Of a stretch of 64,000 nt of DNA, positions 43,851-52,713 are shown piece by piece. Within the stretch, counting starts at the first letter, position 1, and each line of letters begins with the position of its first letter. The notes below the pieces were generated by a model that saw only the letters and a list, made by a program, of their open reading frames with translations, searched no databases and was not told the DNA's origin. The translations under genes and the position numbers were made by a program. This DNA comes from Paenibacillus sp. FSL K6-1096 (GTDB taxonomy: Bacteria; Bacillota; Bacilli; Paenibacillales; Paenibacillaceae). The DNA lies in contig NZ_CP150274.1 of assembly GCF_037977055.1 (NCBI RefSeq), positions 992,001 to 1,056,000 on the forward strand. Direction: 5' to 3'.

Positions 43851-45343
43851 AAAAGGACACTGTCACGAAATTGACAACGAAATTGCTCTCCGGAGAGAAC
43901 TTCTTCCTTCATTAAAATGTCAAGGCAGTAATCAAATACATTTCTTTGCTGGCTCAGCAGCTCATTGGTGCGGACCATTAACTCATCCAGGATCTTACTA
44001 TTCTCCTTCATCAGCTCTTCGGTTGTCACCATCTGCAGATTCGCGATTCCGAGGGAGGTCAGGCCCGACTTCATCATCGTCTCCACAATGTTCAGCGCCT
44101 GGTCGAAATCGCCGCGCGAGCCGGTGCTGCGCCCGCCGTAATACATTTCTTCCGCTGCCGCGCCGCCCAGGGCGATCATAATCTGATTCTCCAGATAATC
44201 CTTCGTGTACAAATACTGCTCTTGCTGCGGATTATGCCGCACATAACCGAGGGCTTGTCCGCGCGGAGTCAATGTCACCTGGCTGACGCTTCCCGGACGC
44301 AATAGCTCGGCCATAATGGCATGTCCCAGCTCATGAATCGCTACACGCCGCTTCTCTTCGTGGTTCGTCTCGCGGTCGGTCTTCTCTCCCATCATCACCT
44401 TATCGATGGCCATCGACAGATGGCGCTGCTCCACCAGGGTCAGATTCTCGCGCATCATGTAGATCGCCGCCTCGTTCATCACGCTCTCTAATTGCGCCCC
44501 GGAGAAGCCGTAGGCTTCTTCAGCGATTTTATCCAGATCGACTGTCTCATGCAGCGGCTTGTTCTTGGCGTGAAGGTCGAGAATCGACTTGCGGCCCTTC
44601 TTGTCGGGCATATCCACCTGAATGTGACGGTCGAACCGGCCCGGACGCAGCAGTGCCGAATCCAGCATTTCCTTGCGGTTCGTGGCGGCTACCAGCAGAA
44701 TGCGCGGGGTATCATTATTATAAATCCCGTCCATCTCCGTGAGGAGCTGATTCAGCGTCTGGTCATACTCCCGCTGCTGTCCGCCTTCACGCTTGCCGCC
44801 GATCACATCAATCTCATCGATGAAAATAATCGCGCTCTGCTTGTTCTCCTTCAGCGCACGCGAGCGGGCATCCTTGAACAGGTCACGGACCCGTCCGGCC
44901 CCGACGCCGACGTACATCTCAACGAATTCACTGCCCGATGCAGCGACAAACACAGAGTTCGTATAATGCGCCGCAGCCTTCGCCATCAGCGTCTTCCCGG
45001 TTCCGGGAGGACCGGTCAGCAGAATGCCTTTGAGCGGACGAATCCCGAACTTGCTGATTTCTTCATGCCGGATCAGGAAGTCCAGTGCTTCGCGCAGCTC
45101 CTGCTTGGCATTGTCCTGTCCGCCGATCTCTTCAAAGGTCAGCTTGGACGGGCCGTTCTTCTTCCGCTTCTTGTCTGCGCCTGCATTAACCGCCAGGCCG
45201 CCGCGCGCGTGGGCAATGAACAGGAGAGCAGCAACCATGCCGAGCGCTATGATCACAGGGAAAATATTAATCCCTACAAAAACCATAAAAATCAGCACGA
45301 CCGGAACAAATCCGGCTATAATCTCTTTCCAGTACTTAGGCAT
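43841..45343 (-). CDS. FtsH-like AAA+ zinc metalloprotease, short form
   Basis: 500 residues from the ATG at 45343 (GGGAG 9 bp upstream), versus about 640–700 for housekeeping FtsH. Two closely spaced hydrophobic segments (residues ~9–45) replace the usual helix-loop-helix, so the extracytoplasmic domain is nearly absent. The AAA+ module is complete: Walker A GPPGTGKT (111–118), pore loop VEMYVGVGAGRVRDLF, Walker B IIFIDEID, and SRH VAATNR...LLRPGRFDR. The protease site is HELGH (337–341) with Asp412 as the likely third zinc ligand. It overlaps a small membrane-protein gene by 8 bp. Substrate unknown. Confidence 0.93.
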   Translation of the reverse strand: MPKYWKEIIAGFVPVVLIFMVFVGINIFPVIIALGMVAALLFIAHARGGLAVNAGADKKRKKNGPSKLTFEEIGGQDNAKQELREALDFLIRHEEISKFGIRPLKGILLTGPPGTGKTLMAKAAAHYTNSVFVAASGSEFVEMYVGVGAGRVRDLFKDARSRALKENKQSAIIFIDEIDVIGGKREGGQQREYDQTLNQLLTEMDGIYNNDTPRILLVAATNRKEMLDSALLRPGRFDRHIQVDMPDKKGRKSILDLHAKNKPLHETVDLDKIAEEAYGFSGAQLESVMNEAAIYMMRENLTLVEQRHLSMAIDKVMMGEKTDRETNHEEKRRVAIHELGHAIMAELLRPGSVSQVTLTPRGQALGYVRHNPQQEQYLYTKDYLENQIMIALGGAAAEEMYYGGRSTGSRGDFDQALNIVETMMKSGLTSLGIANLQMVTTEELMKENSKILDELMVRTNELLSQQRNVFDYCLDILMKEEVLSGEQFRCQFRDSVLLPA

Positions 45344-45878
45344 TGTCCCACACTCCCATCTTGGCACCGGTGCGCGGCAGAATGATGAACTTGCTCTCTG
45401 TACCGCTGCTCAGACTCACATATACATTATTGTCATCAATCTCCGTGGTTGCTGTAATTCCGCTGTACTTGCTGTTCTGTTCCTTCAATCCATCCAGCTT
45501 GGCTGGAATTAATGTATATTTACGGCTCTCCATCGCTTCGGCAACAGAGAACATCGCTTTGTCCCAATATTCATCGAGCAGCGCACTGGAGTGCTGTTCC
45601 ACATCCAGCTTAAGGGTCCGCCCGTTGATGGCTGAGCTGCCTTCACTTGATACATACTGCACCAGCTCACGTAATTTCGTGCCCGGCTGCAAATTTAGTT
45701 TCAAAGTCACTTCATTGCGTTTAATAGTAATATGGGAATCCTTCACTCCCTCATAGGATGATACCAGCTTCTGCAGCGGCTCCTGTACAGCGAACTGACG
45801 ATAGGAATACCAGCCGCCGAACAATACAGCAGCAGACAGCAGAGACGTTAGCAGCACAGGCATAAGACGCAGTTTCAA
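45336..45878 (-). CDS. Membrane-anchored protein of unknown function, partner of the FtsH-like protease
   Basis: 180 residues. A single N-terminal membrane helix or signal anchor (MPVLLTSLLSAAVLFGGWYSY) is followed by a soluble domain, probably outside the membrane, of alternating strands (HITIKRNEVTLKLNLQPGTKL; ITATTEIDDNNVYVSLSSG). No family recognised. The gene ends inside the start of the protease gene, so the two proteins are made together. It could be an adaptor, inhibitor or substrate of the protease (inference). Confidence 0.8.
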   Translation of the reverse strand: MKLRLMPVLLTSLLSAAVLFGGWYSYRQFAVQEPLQKLVSSYEGVKDSHITIKRNEVTLKLNLQPGTKLRELVQYVSSEGSSAINGRTLKLDVEQHSSALLDEYWDKAMFSVAEAMESRKYTLIPAKLDGLKEQNSKYSGITATTEIDDNNVYVSLSSGTESKFIILPRTGAKMGVWDNA

Positions 45879-46077
45879 GAAACGTCCTCCTCTCCAAAAT
45901 AACCAGCTTTTTCTATAAAAATCAACGATTCAGCGTGTCTAGCGCCCTTCCGAGACTGACATGCTATTAGGCATGTCTTAATACAAGTAGTAGTATATCA
46001 CAGGTGTATATACGATTTTACATAAAGTTGTGAATATATTTAAAATTTTTGATTCTAATTTCTGGGTGTTTCATAGA

Positions 46078-46845
46078 TTAACCATTTTCCCGCTGATGCT
46101 CAATTTCATTTATCATATACGCTGCGTAATCAGTTAGCAATTCCAGGTCGTAGGCTTCGCCGCCGGACGATCCGTTATAGACCTCCAGACACCGTGTAAG
46201 CAGTCCGTGATATTTCGCCGGCAAATGCTTCTGTCCCCACTCTCCGCCTTCCTTTTTGGAAGACACCACACCTTCCCGCACATAATACAGTACCCGGCAT
46301 AGATTCAGCGTATAATACACGGGAGCTTCCTTGATCTTCAGGGGTGCGTCTCCGATATCATTGATTATGGAATCCAGATAATACCTGCGGTCCACCGGCA
46401 GAAACGCCTCATGGATCGGCTCCCCGTACAGGCTCACTCCCCGGTGATAGACAACGGTAAAATGCGCCGCCAGATCAGCATCCTCGTAGCCGCCGCACAG
46501 GTAATGTCCGTCTGTTCTGTACCGCTCTAAATGGGCTTCTGAGAAATGAAACTCAAACGGAGTCGGGTACACAAACTCCCTCAAGTATGTCTTCAAGACA
46601 ATAGACAGTTCAATTCCGCGCTTATTCGGCAGCATGTCATGTAAAGCTACAATCCGTTTCGCGAGCCTCCGGCTGACTTCTTGGGACAGCTTGTCCTGTA
46701 CCACGATCAGCAGATCGATGTCTCCCGTATCCGCATGGAAGCAACCCATCGCCAGCGAGCCATGCAAATAAATCCCCGTCAGGTTAGCCCCCAGCTCCTG
46801 CTTAAACAGCTCTACCGCACGATCTAAATATGGTAATGTTTCCAA
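46078..46845 (-). CDS. Aminoglycoside nucleotidyltransferase-like protein (AadA/ANT fold)
   Basis: About 255 residues. The nucleotidyltransferase core is ANLTGIYLHGSLAMGCFHADTGDIDLLIVV, with the G-S and D-x-D metal site. Residues ~150–245 resemble the DUF4111 helical half of AadA-type enzymes (APVYYTLNLCRVLYYVREGVVSSKKEGGEWG). Such enzymes adenylate spectinomycin or streptomycin, but many chromosomal relatives have no proven drug activity. The TTG at 46845 is 9 bp after GGAGG, while the ATG at 46854 abuts that site; an earlier frame overlaps a promoter (TTGATA at 46921). Single-gene unit. Confidence 0.82.
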   Translation of the reverse strand: METLPYLDRAVELFKQELGANLTGIYLHGSLAMGCFHADTGDIDLLIVVQDKLSQEVSRRLAKRIVALHDMLPNKRGIELSIVLKTYLREFVYPTPFEFHFSEAHLERYRTDGHYLCGGYEDADLAAHFTVVYHRGVSLYGEPIHEAFLPVDRRYYLDSIINDIGDAPLKIKEAPVYYTLNLCRVLYYVREGVVSSKKEGGEWGQKHLPAKYHGLLTRCLEVYNGSSGGEAYDLELLTDYAAYMINEIEHQRENG

Positions 46846-47025
46846 TTTCAGCATCCTCCTCGATTGACAGCATTCATAAGTTTGACCCTTGACCGCATGA
46901 TTATGGTATAGCAAAAAGTATATCAATCCTCATATATCCATTTAGCCACAGGGTCACCCCAGCCGCCAGTCCAAGAACGGTTACAGATCGTTTTCGCCGG
47001 AAAATTACCTTACACACATCCCATT

Positions 47026-47050
47026 TGCACATTGTGTTCGGTTTTACGCA
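47026..47050. repeat. Possible degenerate copy of the hairpin repeat
   Basis: CATTGTGTTCGGTTTTACG resembles CATTGTGATCGGTTTTTCG of the 51-bp family, but the second hairpin arm is not preserved. Weak. Confidence 0.3.
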
Positions 47051-47057
47051 TGAAAAC

Positions 47058-47090
47058 AAAAAACGGAGGAACAGATGACCTGTTCCTCCG
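47058..47090 (-). terminator. Rho-independent terminator
   Basis: CGGAGGAACAG and CTGTTCCTCCG pair on the minus strand, followed by TTTTTTG. It ends the rex–deaminase–ypmB unit. Confidence 0.85.
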
Positions 47091-47125
47091 CACTTCCTGT
47101 CTGCCGCAGCCGCCGGGCGCTTAAC

Positions 47126-47647
47126 CTAGCGGTTCGGCAGGCTGTACCCCTCACCGATGGCGCTGCCGTCAGAGAAGCGGTAGAAGCTGTAATAATAACG
47201 CCCCTCTTTTTGGTAAAAGAGCTGCCAGGCGTATTCCCCGTTATACACTCCGGGGAGCAGCCGTTTGATCTTAATATCCGGCATCTGGCCGGCTAACAGC
47301 TTGCGCATCTGCGCCTCTGAGGTGCCCTTGCTCAGCTCTTCGGCATAGAGGCCGTTCTCTCCTCCGGCAGGCTTGCCCTCACTTGTGAAACGTACCCATA
47401 CCATCAGCTCGGTCCCTGCCGCATTGCTTCCGGTCAGCACCCAATAGATCGAATTCTCATCCCAGACCGACTTCTGGGCCTTGGTGATCTCAGTTAATCC
47501 GGCCTGTGCTCTGGCCAGTTCCTTGGCTTCGTTCCGCTCGGTCCACTGATCCTTCATAATATAGGCATAGAACTGGCTCAGTCCGAACAGAAGGAGCAGC
47601 ACCAGGATAATCCCCAGCCAGAGCCATTTTCTCCTCTTCTTCTTCAC
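47126..47647 (-). CDS. YpmB/TseB-like cell-wall-elongation regulator (DUF5590)
   Basis: 173 residues. One membrane helix near the N-terminus (WLWLGIILVLLLLFGLSQFY) after a Lys/Arg-rich start (MKKKRRK), then a soluble domain outside the membrane (residues ~45–170). B. subtilis TseB (YpmB) is a membrane protein tied to elongasome function and occupies the same gene neighbourhood (dinG–ypmA–ypmB–aspB–asnS). The aspB gene is missing here; a deaminase and rex lie upstream instead. Assignment rests on size, layout and context. Confidence 0.82.
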   Translation of the reverse strand: MKKKRRKWLWLGIILVLLLLFGLSQFYAYIMKDQWTERNEAKELARAQAGLTEITKAQKSVWDENSIYWVLTGSNAAGTELMVWVRFTSEGKPAGGENGLYAEELSKGTSEAQMRKLLAGQMPDIKIKRLLPGVYNGEYAWQLFYQKEGRYYYSFYRFSDGSAIGEGYSLPNR

Positions 47648-47676
47648 CGCGTTGCTTCCTTTCCCGTTCTGCTGGA

Positions 47677-48978
47677 TTAACGTTTCAGCAGGCTGTCGAA
47701 TGTCTCCTGCGCTCTGCGGCGGATGGCTTCTTCATCCAGGGTCAGGCATTGCCCGTGCTTCACCACCTGCTTGCCGTTGACCCACACATGCTCCACATCC
47801 TTGGCGCTGGCCGAATAGACGGCATGGGAGAGCAGGTCGGTATGCGGCAGGAGATGCGGCTGGTCAATATCCAGCGCGATGAAGTCCGCCTTCATACCCG
47901 CTGCAAGCCGGCCCACGCTGTTCAGGAAGACCGACTGCGCCCCATACTCAGTCGCCATCAGCAGCGCCTCAGGAGCCGGCACAGCGGTTGGATCACCGCT
48001 GACTCCCTTATGGATCAGTGCAGCCAGCCGCATCTCCTCAAACATATCCAGATTGTTGTTGCTGGCCGCACCGTCTGTCCCGAGCGAGACCTTAACCCCT
48101 GCTGCGAGCAGCTCAGGCACGCGGGCTACGCCGCTGGCCAGCTTCAGGTTGCTGCCCGGGTTATGCGATACGCCAACGTTATACCGGGCCAGAATGCTAA
48201 TCTCCTCATCGTTCAGGTGCACACCGTGGGCGATCAGGGAAGGCCGGGTGAACATCCCCAGCTTCTCCAGATGCGCGACCGGACGAAGACCGTAATCGGT
48301 TACGTTCTGCTCCACCTCATGGCGCGTCTCGGACATATGTGTATGCATCGGCAGATCGAGATCATGGGCGGCCTGCACGAACTTCACGAAGAACTCAGGC
48401 GGACAGGTGTATGGAGCGTGCGGCGAGAGCATCGTTGTGATGCGGCCGTCTGCCTTGCCGTGCCAGTTACGGGCAAACGCGATCGCCTCCGCCAGCTTGT
48501 GGTTCTGCACCTCTTCCGGGCAGAGGCCGATAACACCGCGCATCAGCACAGCACGAATACCGGATTGCTCTACCACCTCGGCTACCCGGTCCATATGGTC
48601 ATACATATCGAGGAAGGTGGTGGTGCCGCCCTTCAGCATCTCCAGCACAGACAGCGCCGTGCCCCAGTAGACATCCTCGCCGGTAAATTTCTCTTCCATC
48701 GGCCACATTTTCTCCTGCAGCCAGGACTGAAGCACCATATCGTCCCCATACCCGCGCAGCAGGGACATCGCGGCATGGCCGTGGGTGTTAACCAGACCCG
48801 GCATAAAGAGCAGACGGCTGCCGTCAACAATCAGAGCCCCCTCTTCATGGGCAGGCTCAGCTTCACCTATGTAAGTGATCAGATCATCCTCTATGGTCAT
48901 ATATCCGCCAAGTACCGGCTGCTTCGTACCCGGCACCAGGAAGCGTCCGTTCTTAATTATTGTCTTATTGCTGCTCAT
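47677..48978 (-). CDS. mtaD: 5'-methylthioadenosine/S-adenosylhomocysteine deaminase (amidohydrolase)
   Basis: 433 residues. Metal-dependent amidohydrolase that deaminates MTA/SAH-type purine nucleosides. Zinc ligands appear in GLVNTHGHAAMSL (H-x-H), HTHMSETRHEV (third His and substrate Glu), LIAHGVHL (fourth His) and SLGTDGAASNN (Asp). The closest family is the TRZ/ATZ MtaD group; an exact substrate cannot be proved. The ATG at 48978 has AAGGAAGAGG 6 bp upstream and lies 14 bp inside the end of rex; a longer frame to 49050 is not needed. Confidence 0.9.
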   Translation of the reverse strand: MSSNKTIIKNGRFLVPGTKQPVLGGYMTIEDDLITYIGEAEPAHEEGALIVDGSRLLFMPGLVNTHGHAAMSLLRGYGDDMVLQSWLQEKMWPMEEKFTGEDVYWGTALSVLEMLKGGTTTFLDMYDHMDRVAEVVEQSGIRAVLMRGVIGLCPEEVQNHKLAEAIAFARNWHGKADGRITTMLSPHAPYTCPPEFFVKFVQAAHDLDLPMHTHMSETRHEVEQNVTDYGLRPVAHLEKLGMFTRPSLIAHGVHLNDEEISILARYNVGVSHNPGSNLKLASGVARVPELLAAGVKVSLGTDGAASNNNLDMFEEMRLAALIHKGVSGDPTAVPAPEALLMATEYGAQSVFLNSVGRLAAGMKADFIALDIDQPHLLPHTDLLSHAVYSASAKDVEHVWVNGKQVVKHGQCLTLDEEAIRRRAQETFDSLLKR

Positions 48979-49618
48979 CTTCAGCCTCTTCCTTTCCATC
49001 ATGCAAATAATAAGCCAGGCTCTGCAGATCGGTAGTGAAGTCTGCGGCATGAATCCGGATATTGGCAGGCGTCTTCAGAATGACCGGCGCGAAATTCAGA
49101 ATGGCTTCAATGCCGGAATCCACCAGAATATCCGCTACGTTCTGGGCTTCGCTGTCCGGTACGGTAATAATGCCGATCCGGATGCCCTGTTCGCGGATGG
49201 TATCCCCCAGCTCTTCCATCGGCTGTACAACCAGGGAGTTGATCTTCTGGCCCACCTTCGGCGGATAGGCATCGAAGATCGCTGTAATCTTCATCGTATC
49301 CTTCAGATAAGCATTGTAGTTGGACAAGGCGTGCCCGAGGTTACCGGCGCCTACCAGTGCAACGTTGATCTGCTGGTCCAGCTTGAGAATATGGCGGATC
49401 TTCTCGATCAGATACGAGACATCATAACCGATGCCCTTTCTGCCGAAATCCCCGAAGTATGCCAGGTCCTTGCGGATCTGCGCAGGGTTCAGATCAAGCT
49501 TCTGTCCCAGCTCCTGGGAAGAAACGGTGGAGATTTCACGTTTTTGGAGATCGTTCAGGAACCGCAGGTACACTGGGAGCCTGCGGACTACGGCCTCCGA
49601 TATTTTATCCGATTTCAT
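48965..49618 (-). CDS. rex: Redox-sensing transcriptional repressor Rex
   Basis: 217 residues. The N-terminal winged helix (residues 1–75, with ISTVSSQELGQKLDLNPAQIRKD) binds the Rex box; the C-terminal Rossmann domain senses the NADH/NAD+ ratio (VALVGAGNLGHALSNYNAY). Target genes are usually fermentation and respiratory genes. GGAGGAG precedes the ATG. It is the first gene of the unit rex–deaminase–ypmB, overlapping the deaminase by 14 bp. I see no clear Rex box in its own promoter region. Confidence 0.95.
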   Translation of the reverse strand: MKSDKISEAVVRRLPVYLRFLNDLQKREISTVSSQELGQKLDLNPAQIRKDLAYFGDFGRKGIGYDVSYLIEKIRHILKLDQQINVALVGAGNLGHALSNYNAYLKDTMKITAIFDAYPPKVGQKINSLVVQPMEELGDTIREQGIRIGIITVPDSEAQNVADILVDSGIEAILNFAPVILKTPANIRIHAADFTTDLQSLAYYLHDGKEEAEDEQQ

Positions 49619-49737
49619 GCTTTCTCCTCCTCGATTATATGAACCGTTCCCCGCCGCCTTAACGAAACGGCTAAGTCAGCCGGGGAGCGGAACTTCAGGT
49701 TAACCTTGTCTTCTTAATAATATCAACAGCAGGTGAA

Positions 49738-52599
49738 TTATGAAACCCCGCCTTCGTCCAGCCACTCGGCGATCCGCGGTACCATCTGGTCGGTCCGCAT
49801 ATGCTCCATCTTGGGTCCGGGCAGGGAATACAGAAAGTACTTCCCATAATAAGATTCAATAACCCTGGTATCATAAACTATAACGATTCCGCGGTCCTGC
49901 GCGGTCCGCACGAGCCGTCCGAAGCCTTGCTTGAAGCGGATGACCGCCTGCGGAACAGACAGCTTCATGAACGGATTCTTCTTCTGGGCCTGCAGCAGCT
50001 CCGACTTCGCCTCGGCCAGCGGATGATTCGGCGGCTGGAACGGCAGCCGGACAATCGCCAGACAGGTCAGCGCCTCGCCGGGGATGTCCACCCCTTCCCA
50101 GAAGCTGCTGGTGCCCAGCAGCACAGAGGCGGTGCTGTCCTGGAAGCGCCGGATCAGCTTATTGCGGCTGCCGCCCTCCACGCCCTGTCCAAGCACAGCT
50201 ATATCCTCAGGGGCCAGCGCTTCCTTCAGCGGGTCATACACCTGGCGGAGCATCTTGTAGGAGGTGAACAGCACCAGCATCCGGCCACGTGTAACGACAG
50301 CGGTCTCCGCAAGGGAGCGCACCAGTGTGTCCACGAAGCGTGCATCCCCTATGCTTCCCTTGACGCTTGGGAAGTCGCGGGGAATAACCAGAAGTGCCTG
50401 CTCCCGGTATTTGAAGGGAGAGGGCAGCAATGCGGTCATCAGCCGCCCCTGCTCCGCAGCACCGTCAAGCCCGAGGTTGTCGATCATGAACTGGAAGGAT
50501 TTGTCCACCGACAGGGTCGCCGAAGTCAGAATCACGCTTTTCTTCTTGTCGAAGAACAGCTCGCGGAGTTGGGCGCTGACATCTACCGGAACGGCATACA
50601 TCTGCAGCGATTTGCCCTTGTAGTTGCCGCTGCCCTCCAGCCAGTACACGATATTCTCATCATTCAGAGTCATGAAGAAGCGGATCTGGTCCCGGATCGA
50701 GGCCAGGTCTTTGAACAGTCCACCGATATCCGTGACCAGACTGTCCGCAGAGGACTGGCTGTCCGTGTCACGCATCTCGCTGAGCATTTTGTCACCCTTG
50801 CGGATAATGTCGCTCAGGCTCAGATGAAGGGTCTGCTCAAGGGCGGCCAGCTCCTCCCATTCCTTAGGCTTCTTGCCCGGCTGCAGACGCGTCACCAGCT
50901 GTCCGGCTTCACCGGCCGCCGCGTCGCTGCGCTCAGGCAGCAGCGCGAAGAGACGCTCGCTCAGGGCATCCCAGGATTCCTTCACGGTCAGCAGGTCCGG
51001 ATAGATCCGGTCGATGACCCCGCTCCACTCGGCGGCCTGCTCACTGCCGGAGCTCTGCAGCGTCTGGCGGAGCGCAGGCAGCTGGCCGCTGCGGCTGTCC
51101 TTGTACAGGCGGGTCAGCGTATGCGCAACTGTGAAATATTTCATCTGCATGCCCAGATGCTTGCCGGCAATATCCTCCAGATGATGGGCTTCGTCTATAA
51201 CGAGATGCTCATACGCCGGAAGGAGCTGATGACCGGCCTTGACATCCGCGAACAGCTTGGAGTGATTGGTAACTACCACATCCGAGATGCCGGCTTCATG
51301 CTTGGCCCGGTGGTAAAAGCACTTGCGGAACCAGGGGCAGGCCCGCCCCAGGCAGGAGTCGGTGTCACTGGCAACTGTCTCCCAGAAGTCGCCGCCCCGC
51401 CCGCTCAGGTTAAGCTCCTCATCGTCACCGGTGGTTGTCTGGGTCAGCCAGACGAGCATCTGCGCGGCTGTCAGCGCCTCTTCTCTGGTGCTGGTGAAAT
51501 CCTTTTTGATCAATCTATGTTCAAATTTACGCAGGCACAAATAGTGCCCTCTCCCCTTGAAGATGGATGCCTTGAACGGGAACGGCACAACACGGGTCAG
51601 CAGCGGGATATCCCGCTCATGCAGCTGGTCCTGAAGGTTGATCGTATGGGTGCTGACCATGACCTTCTGCTCATTGCGGACACTGTGATAGATCGCCGGG
51701 AGCAGGTAACCAAGCGATTTGCCGGTGCCTGTCCCCGCCTCAATCAGCAGATGCTTATCCTCCGCAAGCGCTGTGCTCACCTCATGAATCATCAGATCCT
51801 GGGCTTCACGGCTCTCATATTGGGGAAAAGCCTCCTGCAGCCGCAAGGTGACCTCATCCATATATTCTTCAAAGGTAATATTCTCCAGCGGATTGCCGGT
51901 TCCCTCCCCGCGCGGCGGGGCAAGTTCGGTCCAGTCGCCGGCAGCCAGCGCCAGCTGGCGGTAGAAGGTCAGCCCGTTCTCAGGCTGGAAGGTCTCCATC
52001 TCCCGCTCCCGCAGCAGACCGTCGAAATACCAGGCCAGGTCGCTATCCTCGTCAGCGAACAGCTCATTCAGCCGCTGGATCGCCAGGAGAGGCAGACTGC
52101 GCAGCTCCTCGAGGCATTTGAGCAGCACAAGCGCTGTAGCCAGCGCATCGCTGTCCGCCTGATGGGGCCGATCATGGGCAAGGCCGAAATGGCTGCTGAC
52201 CGCTCCAAGCTGGTAGGTGCCCAGGGTCGGGAAGCAGATTTTGAGGAAATCAATCGTATCCAGAATCCGGCCCTGAAACGGCAGATAGCCGCAGCGGTCC
52301 AGCGCATTCTGCAGAAAGTGAAAATCAAACGCTACATTATGGCCAACCAGGACCACATCATCCAGCAGCGGCACCAGCTCCATCATCATATCCTCAAGCT
52401 CCGGTGCCTCCTGCACATCGCTGTCTGTAATTCCGGTCAGGCCTGTGATAAAAGGAGGAATGGGTGCTCCGGGCTTGACGAAGGAACCATATACCCGGGA
52501 GATGGACCCGTCTTCTTCAATAATGGCAAGGCCAACCTGGATGATCTCACCCACAGATTGGGTTCCCGTAGTTTCGAAATCAAGCACGGCAAATTTCAT
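49738..52599 (-). CDS. dinG: DinG-family helicase with N-terminal DEDDh exonuclease domain
   Basis: 953 residues. Residues 1–170 form a DnaQ-like 3'-5' exonuclease domain (VLDFETTGTQSVGEIIQVG, VGHNVAFDFHFLQNAL, HQADSDALATALVLL). The helicase follows: Walker A LLIEAGTGTGKSLGYLLPA near 290, DEAH box VIDEAHHLEDIAGK and the C-terminal ATP/strand-coupling FQPPNHPLAEAKSELL and RFKQGFGRLVRTAQDRG motif VI. The iron-sulfur Cys cluster of E. coli DinG appears as C-x6-C-x2-C spacing CLGRACPWFRKC...; B. subtilis DinG lacks helicase activity and acts as a nuclease. Same strand order as in Bacillus, downstream of panBCD. Confidence 0.94.
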   Translation of the reverse strand: MKFAVLDFETTGTQSVGEIIQVGLAIIEEDGSISRVYGSFVKPGAPIPPFITGLTGITDSDVQEAPELEDMMMELVPLLDDVVLVGHNVAFDFHFLQNALDRCGYLPFQGRILDTIDFLKICFPTLGTYQLGAVSSHFGLAHDRPHQADSDALATALVLLKCLEELRSLPLLAIQRLNELFADEDSDLAWYFDGLLREREMETFQPENGLTFYRQLALAAGDWTELAPPRGEGTGNPLENITFEEYMDEVTLRLQEAFPQYESREAQDLMIHEVSTALAEDKHLLIEAGTGTGKSLGYLLPAIYHSVRNEQKVMVSTHTINLQDQLHERDIPLLTRVVPFPFKASIFKGRGHYLCLRKFEHRLIKKDFTSTREEALTAAQMLVWLTQTTTGDDEELNLSGRGGDFWETVASDTDSCLGRACPWFRKCFYHRAKHEAGISDVVVTNHSKLFADVKAGHQLLPAYEHLVIDEAHHLEDIAGKHLGMQMKYFTVAHTLTRLYKDSRSGQLPALRQTLQSSGSEQAAEWSGVIDRIYPDLLTVKESWDALSERLFALLPERSDAAAGEAGQLVTRLQPGKKPKEWEELAALEQTLHLSLSDIIRKGDKMLSEMRDTDSQSSADSLVTDIGGLFKDLASIRDQIRFFMTLNDENIVYWLEGSGNYKGKSLQMYAVPVDVSAQLRELFFDKKKSVILTSATLSVDKSFQFMIDNLGLDGAAEQGRLMTALLPSPFKYREQALLVIPRDFPSVKGSIGDARFVDTLVRSLAETAVVTRGRMLVLFTSYKMLRQVYDPLKEALAPEDIAVLGQGVEGGSRNKLIRRFQDSTASVLLGTSSFWEGVDIPGEALTCLAIVRLPFQPPNHPLAEAKSELLQAQKKNPFMKLSVPQAVIRFKQGFGRLVRTAQDRGIVIVYDTRVIESYYGKYFLYSLPGPKMEHMRTDQMVPRIAEWLDEGGVS

Positions 52600-52654
52600 T
52601 ATAAGTTCTATTCCCTTTCACTTGAGACTCTTTATCAGCATAACAGAAGTTACG

Positions 52655-52695
52655 AAAAAAGGCGATGCACCCCCGGGAAGCGGGTTACATCGCCT
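52655..52695 (-). terminator. Rho-independent terminator
   Basis: AGGCGATG and CATCGCCT pair on the minus strand (with part-paired interior) and are followed by TTTTTT. It ends the TPR gene and separates it from dinG. Confidence 0.78.
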
Positions 52696-52713
52696 AGAAA
52701 GAAATGGAGGGCA

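Noticed and set aside
46078-46845. Acquired antibiotic-resistance cassette
   Set aside because: No integron site, transposon or composition change is present; it looks like a resident chromosomal relative of ANT enzymes.
46846-46926. N-terminal extension of the nucleotidyltransferase-like gene
   Set aside because: The extension starts with TTG inside a likely promoter (TTGATA...TAATCA) and has no ribosome site; the downstream GGAGG fits a later start.
49619-49737. Rex operator in front of rex
   Set aside because: No TTGTGAA-type dyad was found; the TTAACC/GGTTAA pair is too short.
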